From Acanthaster planci (taxonomy: Eukaryota; Echinodermata; Asteroidea; Valvatida; Acanthasteridae), in NCBI RefSeq assembly GCF_001949145.1, contig NW_019091502.1:303253-367252 (forward strand): 64,000 nt of DNA, given 5' to 3'. The notes beneath the pieces are model-generated. The model did not search any database and was not told where the DNA came from. It saw only the letters and a program-made list of their open reading frames with translations. This document shows positions 13,101 through 25,100 of this stretch, piece after piece; the stretch's first letter is position 1, and each line of letters begins with the position of its first letter. Made by a program: the position numbers and the translations under genes.

Positions 13101-16100
13101 TGCCTGTCAGTTAAAAGCATGCTCATTTGGAGAGCCTTGAATCTCTCGTAGTGAAAGCTAGCGTGAAAAGAGGTTTGCAAATACCAATACACATTATTGC
13201 ATGTCTGAGCTGTTGGTATTGAGGGAAACAATGTCAGATGTCAGAGCCGGCACAAGAAGCGCATTGCTGACTTCATTTGAACTCACTTGGTGACTTTCTA
13301 TCCCCCAGTCCCACCAAGGCCAGAGGGCGCTTTACCATGCCACAGCGGACTGGTTCCGGCAGCCTACGACCGGCCAGCATGCATCGTGTTGTGCAGCCCA
13401 TTTCCAACTCACCACCCATACCAAACAGTCCTCTGAGGTAAACCAAAAAAAAAAAAAAAAAGAACCAAAAAAAAAATGACTAACGAACTAAACAGCTATT
13501 TAATTGGTCTGGCACCCTGAATACACCGTGTTGGAGAAAATACCCCATATTACGGTACAAGCTGCTAGTGTTTATATTGCCTCCCTCCGAAAGGACTGCA
13601 TTTTTGTCTGTGAAATTTGAGATGGCCCCAACTTAACAAAAGTCTAAAATTAGTGAGACTTTAAAAGTGTACATATACCGAAAGGCTTAAAGCCATGTCA
13701 ACTTCATCACTTTTTGAATGCTTCATTGTTAAAATGTAAAGAAATAAGTAGAAATGGATCTTGTTTCCTAGGACAATGGTATGGGTATCTTATATTCGTT
13801 TTATGTTGCTGGAGAATATTGTTTGCATTTCAATAAGTCCATTGTTTTTTTTCCGCTTATCTTTCTTGTTCCAAGCCCTCTTATTTCCTTTACACTGACA
13901 CTGCCTTACATTCTCCAGTTCTCATAAACAGCCCTCCGGTGGAACTTGTTCATTGCCATGTGCGCACTTACAAACCAGGGATTTCTTAGGGTGGAATAGG
14001 AGGGCCTTGGAAAACCTTTCTTACTTTCGCACTGTTCCCTAGTACCTTCTTCTCTGTCGCAATTTCTCTGAAAAGCATGGATGGATACTCTCCCTTGTGC
14101 CTTATCCCCGCAAAAGTGTTCCTCCCAGTTGCTATGGGTACTGCTTCCACCTGTTCTCCCTTGCACCAGTGCGTGATGGTTGTGATATATCTTGTCTCTC
14201 TCTCTCATTTTATTTTGCCGCAGCGAAAGCCCTCTTGGTGTTAGCGACGATCGTTATCCTTCTTATCCCCAGCCCCTGCATGCCTCTGACCCCAATCTCT
14301 CTGATGAGTACCCTAGCTTCGGAACCAGTCCCAGTGACCACCTCATTGCACGGTAAGCCCCAGGGAGACTGGAGTGGCAACTTTCAATACAGGTTCCTGA
14401 ATGACTTCTGCTACAACTTCTCGTACAACTTCCATCACAACTTTGGGTACATCTTCTTGACAACATCTGGCACAGCGTCCTTTATAACATCCAGTACAAT
14501 TCCACTTACAACTTGCAGTATATCTGTCAACAGAACATTCACCGCAGCTTCCATCACAACATCCGGCACGGATGAAAATACACTCTAACTTATACCAGTA
14601 TTTTCAATAAATGAACAGATTTCTAAGGAACTTCTTGCAGGAAATTTTGGCAACGTTTGTATGTGGTAGCACTTGCAGGAGTCCGTCACAAGTCTGTCCA
14701 CAAATCGTATAGGAGACTGATTTTGAAAGATGACAACAAAATTCTTTTTCCAGATTTGTTTGGGTACATGTACACGTAGCTTGGGACTTGAATTTGAACC
14801 AGATGAATTTTGATGATTTGTGAAAAATTGAACCTTAACACTTATGTCTAGAACGTTATGGAGAACTGTAGAAAAGCAAAGTTGGACCGAAGCCCACAAC
14901 CACTGAAATGCATGTAGATTTGCTGCCAGAGAGAGCTCTATCCCTCTCAGCTATTCAATAACCCTATAGTTTTTTTAAATGCAGATGTAGAATTATTAAC
15001 GTTGCTAGTATTGAGGCCCTAAGAATGATGCTCATAGCGAGAATCTATTCTGGCTGGTGTTAGAGACAGATACAAAAGTAGGGAGAACCACTCCTGCAGG
15101 AAGAGCTGTGTTGTTAGCTGGTCAAGCCATCTGGAGCACATGTTGAGCTTCGGGTCTTGGCCCGAGTATCCAGAAGTACTAAGAAAAAGAGACGCAGAGT
15201 CCTGGCAAGTCTGAAATGGGGAAACAGAGGCTCTGGTTGGGCTGATACAGCATCAACTTGATTTGGGGCCCAATGTCATGGCACTGTGGGAATGGCTATC
15301 AGCGAAATTGGCCATATGTAAGCCTTATTTCACTGTGTGGTTGTGCGAGTGGTTTAACCCTAACCCTGCCAAACGTAGCACAAACGTAGGGGGAACAGTC
15401 TGATGCATTTTGTTGCACGAGGCAATCAACAGCAGCCGAAGAAACTGGCCTTGTTGAGACAAAGGGAGGTAGTCCATGTATTGAACAATGCCACCGTTGG
15501 ATCTTGTGGTGACTGGCAACCACAGACTCAGGATACAGTTGTTTTCCTAGTTCCTGATTTTTCCCGGTTCCGGATCGCTTGAAATAAAAATCGACCTCTT
15601 TGTGTTGTTCTTCAGTTCTACATTCCAAGACAAATTTTGCTTGAAAGGTGAAATGTAGGCTTTTTCTTGTGTAAAATTTGTTCTTCAAAAAATTCTGGAA
15701 AAGAAATTTTGGCCAGATTTCGGTTTCGCACTTCGACACTTTGTAGCGGTTTCTCAAAAATCAAGGGAGCCAAAAAAATCATTGTACAGGGCGACGGGTC
15801 ACGCACTATGTGTGATTCCAAATACATTTCTCATACTCGACAGTCAAATAAACTGTAGCATCTAATGTCTGTTTAATCAAAATGACTTGCATTTTTTCTG
15901 TTCGTTTAAAATTGGCCAATAAGTGAACGCTTATTATTTCCTAGTTTCAGATTGCGCATTATTTGCATGCAAATACATTGTAAACTCAACTACACTGACG
16001 TAGGAGCAATGTTATGATGTAATGGGTTCGTCAACTGTGCGACGTGAAGGATACCTTGGGTAATACCAGTATCATTGATAGCTCACTGCACAGCTGAAAA

Positions 16101-19100
16101 AGTCAAGCCAAATTTACACTGGTTCTACTTTTAAATTTCATTGGAATTCTTATTTATGAAATAATTTTCTCTAATTTAGGAAATATTTCATTAGAAAATC
16201 AGCATGTTATAATGGTTCTGACTGCTAAGTGGATTACTTGCGTGCTTACTTTTTATTAGTGAATAAGTTTTTGTCACGATCCGGAACTGGTTAAACCAAT
16301 CCAGAACTAGGAAACATGTCCTCATCACTTTCGTCCATCTTGTAAGTCCAAATTAAAAGTTAAGATTTTGAAAATAATTTAATAGTATCTTCAACCCACA
16401 AGGCTCACTACTGACCACATTTGTTTGGAATTTGAGGAGTTTTTGTATCTGCAGTCTGACTGAATAAGGAACTGGGAAAATGACTGTATTTGGCCCTGGG
16501 GAGAGTGGTCCTGTTGGATCTTGTGACACTGGGCAGGCAAGCAACTTGTGACAAATGATGCAGACATGTGTGTCTGGCAGGGTTTCCAGCCAAAGCACAA
16601 TGGAGGGTTGGGGTTAATGTGTGTGGAGATTCCAATTGTTGCATCCTATAGTTGAGCAAATATTCCTTTGTGATAAGTGTGCCTTTTGGTCTGCTTTATA
16701 CTGCTTTCAGTCTCCATGAAATATGGAGAATGTAAAATCATGTGCCTAGCAGCGCACTGACATTGGGCCCTGGTTTCTAAAGAGGTTTTGGTACAATGAA
16801 GTTGCAAGTTGAGTCTTGACTGCAGCCCATGTTTCAGTGTGCTCAACTGACAATTTTTACTACTAGCCAACCCGACTAGTAGAGCCACATCTTGACTGGC
16901 CCGCCAAGGTTTTGACTGGTTCGCTATTTTTTTTTTTAAATTTTTTACACTGCCCTCACCAAAGTCTGAGATTCCTCAAGGTACATGTACAAGGGGTGTG
17001 AGGGGAGGATTAAAAAACAGCTGAAACATGACTGAAAGTGGAAGTGCGAAGCATTTACATGTACATGTACATGTATGGCGTGAGGTCCGGGTCTGCTTTA
17101 GGGCGCCGGGAACAATTTGTTTGTAGACGTTTTGTGGTGCATGTTACAGTCTCTTGGTGGCACCATTGGTCATTTTTATCTTGCAATTTATGTACATTTT
17201 CAATTTAGATTTTTCTCCGTAGTCACCCCAAACTTCCTGAAGGTTAAAGTGAATACCAAAATTGTAAATATTAAGGTTTGTAGAGTGAATTGGCCCTTTT
17301 CCCACCTGATTCGACCACGTTTCTCAAACTTTCAATTCTTTGTTCCAAAGAAAGCACATTGCATGTCCGGGCTTTTGGATTTACCCAGCGCAGGTAACTT
17401 TGTCGCCTGCCCATTTATGGTGTATTCCATCAAGGCCAACATCTATTTCTGGAGCTTTTTGATCAGTCTTGTTAAAAATTGAATAGAAGTCAGAGCCTCG
17501 TTGGGCAAGTATGTATTCGTGTTGCACCCACATTTTGATAAGTTTATGTCCAAAAATTGTTTGAAATCTTGTACAAAACAATGCCTATAGAGCATGTAAA
17601 AACCGCGCGATAATGCATGACACAAGCACTTTGCCCTGCGCCAGTTGTCATCAAAGTCCTCTATCTGCAAAAGTAAAAATTCACTTTATTTCAAGCTGCA
17701 AATTTACAGTGCAATGTGCATTACCATGAGTTACAGTGTAGATTGTTAGTCACTCCTTCCGTTCACACAGGAACAGTCAAACGAGTCCCACTTACACATA
17801 ATGTATATGCATATTGATGTTTCATTGGCAGCCAATCACAGCACAACGACTGGATGGTTCCAGAATGCTGTTTACAGACAAAACTTGTGCTTCAAATCGC
17901 GCTACAAAATGCCCGCACTGATTTGTATACACTGTATGCTCGTATTTTGTACAAAACATTCAATTGCGTGCATATGGCGCTCCACTGCTGTATTTTTGCA
18001 CGCGTTTGATGTCGGAAATAAAAGAGGACGTGAAAACCTTGGTATGGTCGTCGCATCCCCCATTATTTTGACTGGTCTGCCAGACCACTTTGTGAAGGGT
18101 TTGACTGGTCCGCAGATGTTTTGACTGGCATTTGGCCACTGGACCAGCGTTTTGTCCCAACCCTGCAAACTAACCAAATTTATTAATAGACTGTGTGGAG
18201 ACTGTGCACAGATGTGCTGTATCCCATGGTGCCAAAGGAAAAGGCAGGGCCAAGACTTGGAAGCCCTGTTTCCCAGATGAAAACCCTGTGAGTAATGTCC
18301 ATCTGATTGTCTGAGATTGTACTCATCAAGATGAAAGTAAATGGTGTGCAGCCCACACCACACAAACATGAACCGGTGTACCAAGTGCTGTGTTGGCTTT
18401 GCAGGACATTACTGTGAGGCAACAGAGCGCCCTCTGTAGGTCATCAGGTATGCTGTGGGCTGGGCAGTAGTGTGATTATGAGTAGGCGTTTATGTTTTTT
18501 TCAAGCCGGCTATGGACTTGTACAGAGTTGTGCAGATTGAAGGTGGCTTTTATCGTACCCCCAGAAGGTACAGTGCAGTGACTGGTTCACAAGTTTTATC
18601 TCATGTTTTTCCACAACTCCCAAATACTGTAGTCTTAGTTCATGGTGCTCACATGGACTTCTCATTCATTCCACTGTATCGTGATGGCCTTTAGTGGAGA
18701 CTAGTTTGTGGTCACCCATCTGCTAGGATTTCTGATGTTACAGCCAGCAGACGTGACTTATTGTAACCATTTTTGCAACTGCTAGACAGAATACAGTCAT
18801 GTATGTTCCTTGTTTTTAATTCCTGTGGATTTTCCAATTTTTCCTCCTGGTTTTTAGGTTTTCGGGATCTGGACGTAGCCGGACGCCTGACTCACCAACC
18901 CGCACTCCGATCAGAGAGGAGAGCTTGGAGTTTACCGATGAATACATGAATATGGCTCCTTCTGGAGCCACCAAAGGTACATGTACACTTTCAGGTTTGC
19001 ATCTTTTGGGTTTATACCGGTATAGTTTGAGGCAGCATTATGCCGTCCAGCCTTTTCAAAACGTTGGATGAGTTTGTGGAGTGAAAGCCACTTATGCAGT

Positions 19101-22100
19101 TTTAGCATAGCAGTTTCCCTGGTATCCTTCATTACGTTGGGCAATCACTTTCTGTGATTAGCAAATTTCTGCATTGAGCAGGTTCCTTTGGTTACCAGCT
19201 TAAGTGGCAATTGAGATATACTGGTTGTGACTGGTACATGGCCTGTTATTGCTTCACAGCAGTGTCTGTGGAGCCATTTGTTGACATTGGGCCTTAGGGG
19301 AATTGTTTGCCGTGAAGGGTTGAGTTTAAATTTTAAATAGGGACATGTTCTCTTGACACCAGCACATTGCCAAAATATTTCATGAATTTGCTTGAGCGTT
19401 GCATGCTACTTTTTAGATACCATCTTCCATCATTGCATGTTTGCATGGCTAGTTTACCTTCACTATAACTTTGATGTTATTCCTCGAGAGCCTGTATCTG
19501 AAATGTTTTGGGTGTGGTGCACAGGAGTGCGCGCGCGTGTGTGAGCCTTTGGTAGTGGCCGTAGCACCATAGACACATGTGCTAATGTTTGCCGAGCCAA
19601 GACTATCAGACATAATGTAGTCTTGGTCAACGTACACCGAGTATCTTGCGAGCACACAATTGGTTTGTCAGCTGCAGCCCCTTGTACCATTGTGTTCCAT
19701 GCATGTAGCAACTTTTTATTCAAGCAAACTTTTTTCTCGGAACAGCATTTATCTCTTTGGATGCATTTGCTTCACTGGTGCTAGCACACAAACAGTGTAA
19801 TTTGACAAGCAGAATAAGAAACCATTACTGTGGTGGCTCAACGCGCGTGGACAGGTGCTATGCACGTGTTACATGCCTCTTTGTCCTATGGGGTGTCGTA
19901 ATTTGCCAAGTGCATGTGCGTGTCAAGCTAAATAATGCGTGCGCGTGGATGCGGTGCAACGGCAATGATGGCATCTTATCAGATTAGTCTTTATCTTCAG
20001 GCAAACGTGAAATTCTCAATTCTGATTGGTCAATCCATGGCAACAAACAGTGTGATATATAACTGTATTGCACGGTTCATATCAAACCCTGCATAATGCT
20101 CTGTTCTAACTCGACATAGTGCTTTATTTTCATGCTAAAAGCAAAACGCACAAATGCAAAATTACTTGAAATTTAAAGATAGCACGTTTGCATGCATAGG
20201 CCCCTATAGCATCTTTCCTGTGCGTCAAGTTTGCTTGAAGATAAATTTGTTATCACGCTCGTGCCCGCAGAACACAGAATAATGTAGTGCGTCTGTGTCC
20301 TGTATACCGCTTGTGTGATAACTAATAGTATGTATCATTGAAAGACGTAGATCTTTTAGAGAGTGTGGAACATATTAGACCACACTGTATAGGATAACAT
20401 CACACTATTGTTGCTGTCAGAATGACCTATCAGTAAGGCTGTTGTCAAGTCCCTCATGAATTATCCGGTCTTGACCCTAGTCAAAATTTATTCAGTTACA
20501 CTGTGGCAGTAGAAGGCATTCTTTTGTCATCTTTCATTCTGCTACTTGTAAGTGGACTTCTGGAAGGACTTGGCACTGGACTAGTGACGGTCTCGAATAC
20601 AGCTCTGCCGGTCAGCAGGCAGGATTCAAGTTTGCTTGAAAATGAAGAATTTCGTTAAATCCCAAACCGAGTGTGCCTTTTGACATGGCATAGATTCAGC
20701 TACAATTTATCGATGCATGTATTGTCAGCAAACTAGCCCTCTAATGCCTGTCAAAGATGGAACAGGGTATCCCCAGCCAATCCTAAATGACGTGGGGCTA
20801 TTATTGTTATTTTTTTTATCCGGTAATGACACCAAGGATTCCTCAAAAGTGCCCGAGGCACTGTAGCTTGCAAGCTTAAAAAAACCTGTTGAGAAGAAAT
20901 AATGAGAGGCAGTTAGAGTTTTAGAGATGGGAGGAAAACCCCAGAGGAATATTCTGGGTAAAACCCACGAAATCAGGTAGGGACTGAAAACTCAATCCAC
21001 ATGTGGATTCTAACCTGGACCGCAGAGGTGGAAGGTGAGGAAAGAACCACTACGCCAACCTGACTCCACTTTTGACCTTTGAATGTTCATGGAACAAAAA
21101 GTGTGCCATTGGTTTCCTTCTCAGTAGAGAATTTGGAAAGATTTATGAAGGTTCCTAAGCAAAACTGTCTGTGGTGTCAGGGCCGTTTTAAGCACTTTTG
21201 AAATTACACCTTCAACAACCTGCAGCAACATCATGTAGCTACTCAAAGCATCTGTTTAAAATTCTCTCAGGTTGATATTCAGTATACAGTGTGCACCACT
21301 TCCAGACAAGTTGGTGTGAGATCATTGTGTTTGGTAAAGATGTATGTTCCAAAAGACAGGAGTTACGTAACCTTGTCTTGGTTTGAAGCTAGAAACCGTT
21401 GTGTTGTGCTAACCGTACATACATATACCTAGTGTGGACTTGTGCACAAATGATGTCCACATGATGCAGGAAGGGAAAACGGTCTGTGGATTTATGCATG
21501 TCCACAGGATGTTCCCCCTTCTCTGAAAAAGAAGTTTGGAGGCATTGTGGGGTTAGGAAACAGTTTACCAAACTCCAGCTGAAAATCTTGTTTCCAGTTC
21601 TAGAAAAATGAGTATTTTTACCAAGTTTTCTGAAGACAACAAACAATGTCCATAGTTGGTCTGTAACGTACATGTATGCGCGTGTTTCTGTGTGTGTGCT
21701 GTTTTACTGGCATGCCCGTCTTTGTTGATCTCGTTCGTCCCCTTAATACAGCTATCCTGACCACTCCCATATTCACCTGTCAGCCCTCACACCATCACAC
21801 AACAAACATCGGAGGGCGGGCTCCATCCCCTGACCACGGCTACATCACGTTGCGGCCAGTTCACATCACCATTTCACCACCACCACCCCCATCACCGTCT
21901 GAGAGAAATATTTCACCACCTCGATCACCCCAGACCTTTTCACGTCAGTTTGCCATTCTGTATGCACTGTTTTAGGCTGTTCGATGCCTTCCACATTTGC
22001 ATGAATTGTACATAATTTTATACCATGGCATTTCTTTTAAAGATGCTTTTCTCTTTGCGGGGAAAAAGTTTTGCCAAATTGCATGCCATTACATGTAGAA

Positions 22101-25100
22101 GTAATTATTTGTAGTGAACTTCTTTCATTTTGGGGATTGTGCCCTTTTTGTTCAAATATATTGTTTTTGTTCGTTTTAATCTGTATTTTTGTGTATTTGT
22201 TTCATTCTTTGCACAAAACCCCGCACTGTTTGCTCTTTTCAAGCCTGAAATATCTTTGTGATAAAATGTGTTGGTTTCAAGTTTTTGCCAAACGTCTACT
22301 CCTAAATAAAGTTTTGAGGGTAACAACTGTGAAGTTTAACCCGAAGTCGCCAAGTGATGCCAATGACCTTCAACCCTTGACATTCCACCAGCAGCACCAA
22401 CAGATGAGGACCAGTCGTACATGTCCATGAACCCAATGAGCAGGGGATCACGGGGGTCGTCTCATTATAACCAACCCACCCAAGCCCCGCCCCAACTGGC
22501 CCAGAGGTCTGCCAGCATCAGCGGGCGATTGATGACGGTCCCGCCCAACCAAGGGGATGAAGGCTACATGATGATGGCCCCAAGGACAGGTAGGTGTCTC
22601 ACAAGGGTGTGGTGGGCGTGGCCACTTGAGTTTTTACTGCAGTGTGCTGACTTCGAAAGAGTTGTATTGTGGGAGATGCCCTTGCAGAAACTTGTGCTGA
22701 CAGTGAGTATTTGGTGGATGTGGTTGGGGGAAGGGTCAGTGAATTCGCATTACTCTCCCATGGTGGGAAGTGATGGGAAGACACTACACTTTTAGGGCAT
22801 GGAGGGGGATGTGGTTTGTGGGTATGGTCTGCAGAGAGTTGAAACCCCAGTGAAATTGATAGGAAAGGGATCCTGAAATGTAGTCTTAGCCTAGGGAATA
22901 TGGACAGACTGCAAATGAAACACTTTAATGTTACCAGGGGTGTGAGAATTTAGCTTTTTAGCTGATTACTGCTTTTTTGTGTAGATGTTGACCTTGAATT
23001 TCAGCTTTTTTGAACACCTTGTCTGTACAAAAGTATGGGAACCTTACATTTCAGCTTTTTGCTAGCTGTTTTCAGCTTTAATTTTAAGTGGCCACTCATA
23101 TCCCTGTGTATACTCTCTCATCAAAAAGAGGTCAGTTTTAACCAAGACTACACTATCATTTTAGTTTTTCCAAAGATCGCCCTCTTGTGTCCGACACTTG
23201 CTGCTCAGCACGTTTTGCCTGCTAATTGTAACAGCGCCCTCATGCTTCACAGCTTTACCATGGTGATCATGAACACATCTGTTGTTTTGAATGCACTCAT
23301 AGCAGTGGTTAGCTGATGAGCGTTGTCGTTAGTGGTGTCGATTTATGGCTCGCAGTATTGACTCATTTAGACTGGAATTGCTGGTTGCGCGGGGATGGCA
23401 TAAGGTTGGGCACTGGTTGTTTTGTCCTTTTCGTTTATTGTTGAAAGAACCAGAAAGTGACAATTTGGCTGGCCTAGAATGTTTCCATGTTGTGGGAGAG
23501 AGATTTTTGTGACGTGCCACACAGGGTTCTGTACTCTTTCATTGTTTAATGGAGATACCATTTCCTAATCTCTGTTATTGAATTAAAATAACTTCATGCT
23601 TAATTCTATTGAATCACAAGGAAATGTACATGTATGAGAAATAAAACAACCCTTGAAATATAGGTAAGGTAGATAAGAGAAAAAAAAGAAATTCAATTTG
23701 CAGCCAATTAATTAATTGAAAGTAATGAATTTGAAATGGAAGTTGAAATTTCCTTGCAGTAATTGTATTTCTAGAATGAAAATATGGTTTCAGTTAATTC
23801 AAAGATGGAGTTTTAAAGTTGCAAATTTTCCCACAAGATCACTCCGCTGAGAAAATTTGGAATCAAAGATAATCAGCAGTGAAAACTGTCCCCCTGGGAA
23901 GTGATGTTGCACATTTGAAAACTTTACACAAGATTCTGAAACACTGCAGTTTTCAATTGTGTTTTTCATGTTTTCATCTTATATTATGCACGGTAGGCTT
24001 TCATTTGGAATAAGCTCCCCATTGACATTCGTGCCCTTTCAGCCGGTACCGATTTTAAAGCGGCTCTCAAGACCCACTACTTTCAGTATGTATATTGTTG
24101 ATTAATATTTTCCTGAATTATCATTTTGTTCTTTGTATTGTGCCGTGAGCGTCAGTTTTTGGCGGATACCGGCACATTCTAAGTGTTCTGTATTATTATT
24201 ATTATTATGAAAAGCATGCCTTTCTTTTGTCTTCTGAAGGTCATTGTTTCACGAATTCCAACAGAAAACATTCATTTGATGTCATGCAGTATGCTACATG
24301 TACCAGTGCTAGGAGTTGCTTTGGTAGTGGGTCATTGGCACATCCAAAAATCTCAGGAATTGTCTTCTGCCCTTATGGAACTCCTAATTCAATCATCCAA
24401 TTTGGCAGCTTTTTATTTAATACTAAATACATAAACTTGGCAATAAACCTCATTGTCAACTGTGCCTGATCAGATACATCCCTCAAGCCGTCTTTGCCTT
24501 CACCTTTTGAGGTATAGGCAGGCAGCATTGACAAGGATTTCACAGTGCAGCCTATTCAAAGTGTGCATGTATCTTGAATACTGGATGTGATGGATTCCTT
24601 GTTGTATTGGTGTGATTGGTTCTCACACCACGGTTGTGCCGTCTGGTGTGAGAATGACGCTGGAGGACAGGTCCCCAGTGATAGACGTGGCAGGAACCGG
24701 TTTAAATGTGATGGCGACCTTTTCTTCGATAATTACTTGGTGTGGTTGTAAGGTGGCGCAGGACAGGCTCGTTTAACAAGAGAGGTTCTCTTTCTGCGGG
24801 GGATGCAGATCACCGTACGAAAAGCCGTCATCGGCAAAACAATTCCTGCTCTGTCTGCGGGGCATGATGGGAAATGTTTGACTTGTGTCGGAACACTTTG
24901 TCAAACGGTGTTCATTGAATATATTTTCAAATGACCAAAAGGCTTAGCAATGTCGCATTGAACTACATTTTTCTGTGTACAAGGGTGGAAAAAAAATACA
25001 AATCAAGAGTGAGCATGAGTTCTTTGGGTGCATAGTACAGTAACTGTTTTGTCTGAGTGCATAAATCTACCTGGACAAGTGCAAAAAGTGCAATGTACCA

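Larger units (their letters stand above)
11245..13308 (+). other. IRS intron a'-b (2.1 kb)
   Basis: It contains a degenerate satellite (11690-12045) and a tRNA-like SINE fragment on the minus strand (12060-12170). No extra exon was recognised. Confidence 0.6.
14353..18857 (+). other. IRS intron c-d (4.5 kb)
   Basis: It holds the 12-bp minisatellite, a pair of inverted repeats at 15546/16311 and the TTGACTGG repeat clusters at 16.9 and 18.1 kb. A 152-residue minus-strand open frame (15299-15757) overlaps the inverted-repeat element and has no recognisable domain. Confidence 0.6.
18977..21751 (+). other. IRS intron d-e (2.8 kb)
   Basis: It contains repeat 19798-20034, family A copy 3 and the tRNA-derived SINE at 20800-21070. 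No extra exon was recognised. Confidence 0.65.

Noticed and set aside
14097-14588. 163-codon open frame
   Set aside because: It overlaps exon c in a different frame and then runs through the 12-bp minisatellite, which keeps frames open by its period.
15299-15757. 152-codon minus-strand open frame
   Set aside because: No recognisable motif; it crosses one inverted-repeat end of the candidate transposon.
18529-18568. Possible mini exon after ttgtgcag with donor gtacag
   Set aside because: Its 31-base length breaks the phase between exons c and d, and the peptide has no likeness to IRS.
22421-22795. 124-codon frame as an extended exon f
   Set aside because: The strong donor at 22590 with in-frame continuation at 34633 makes the downstream part intronic.
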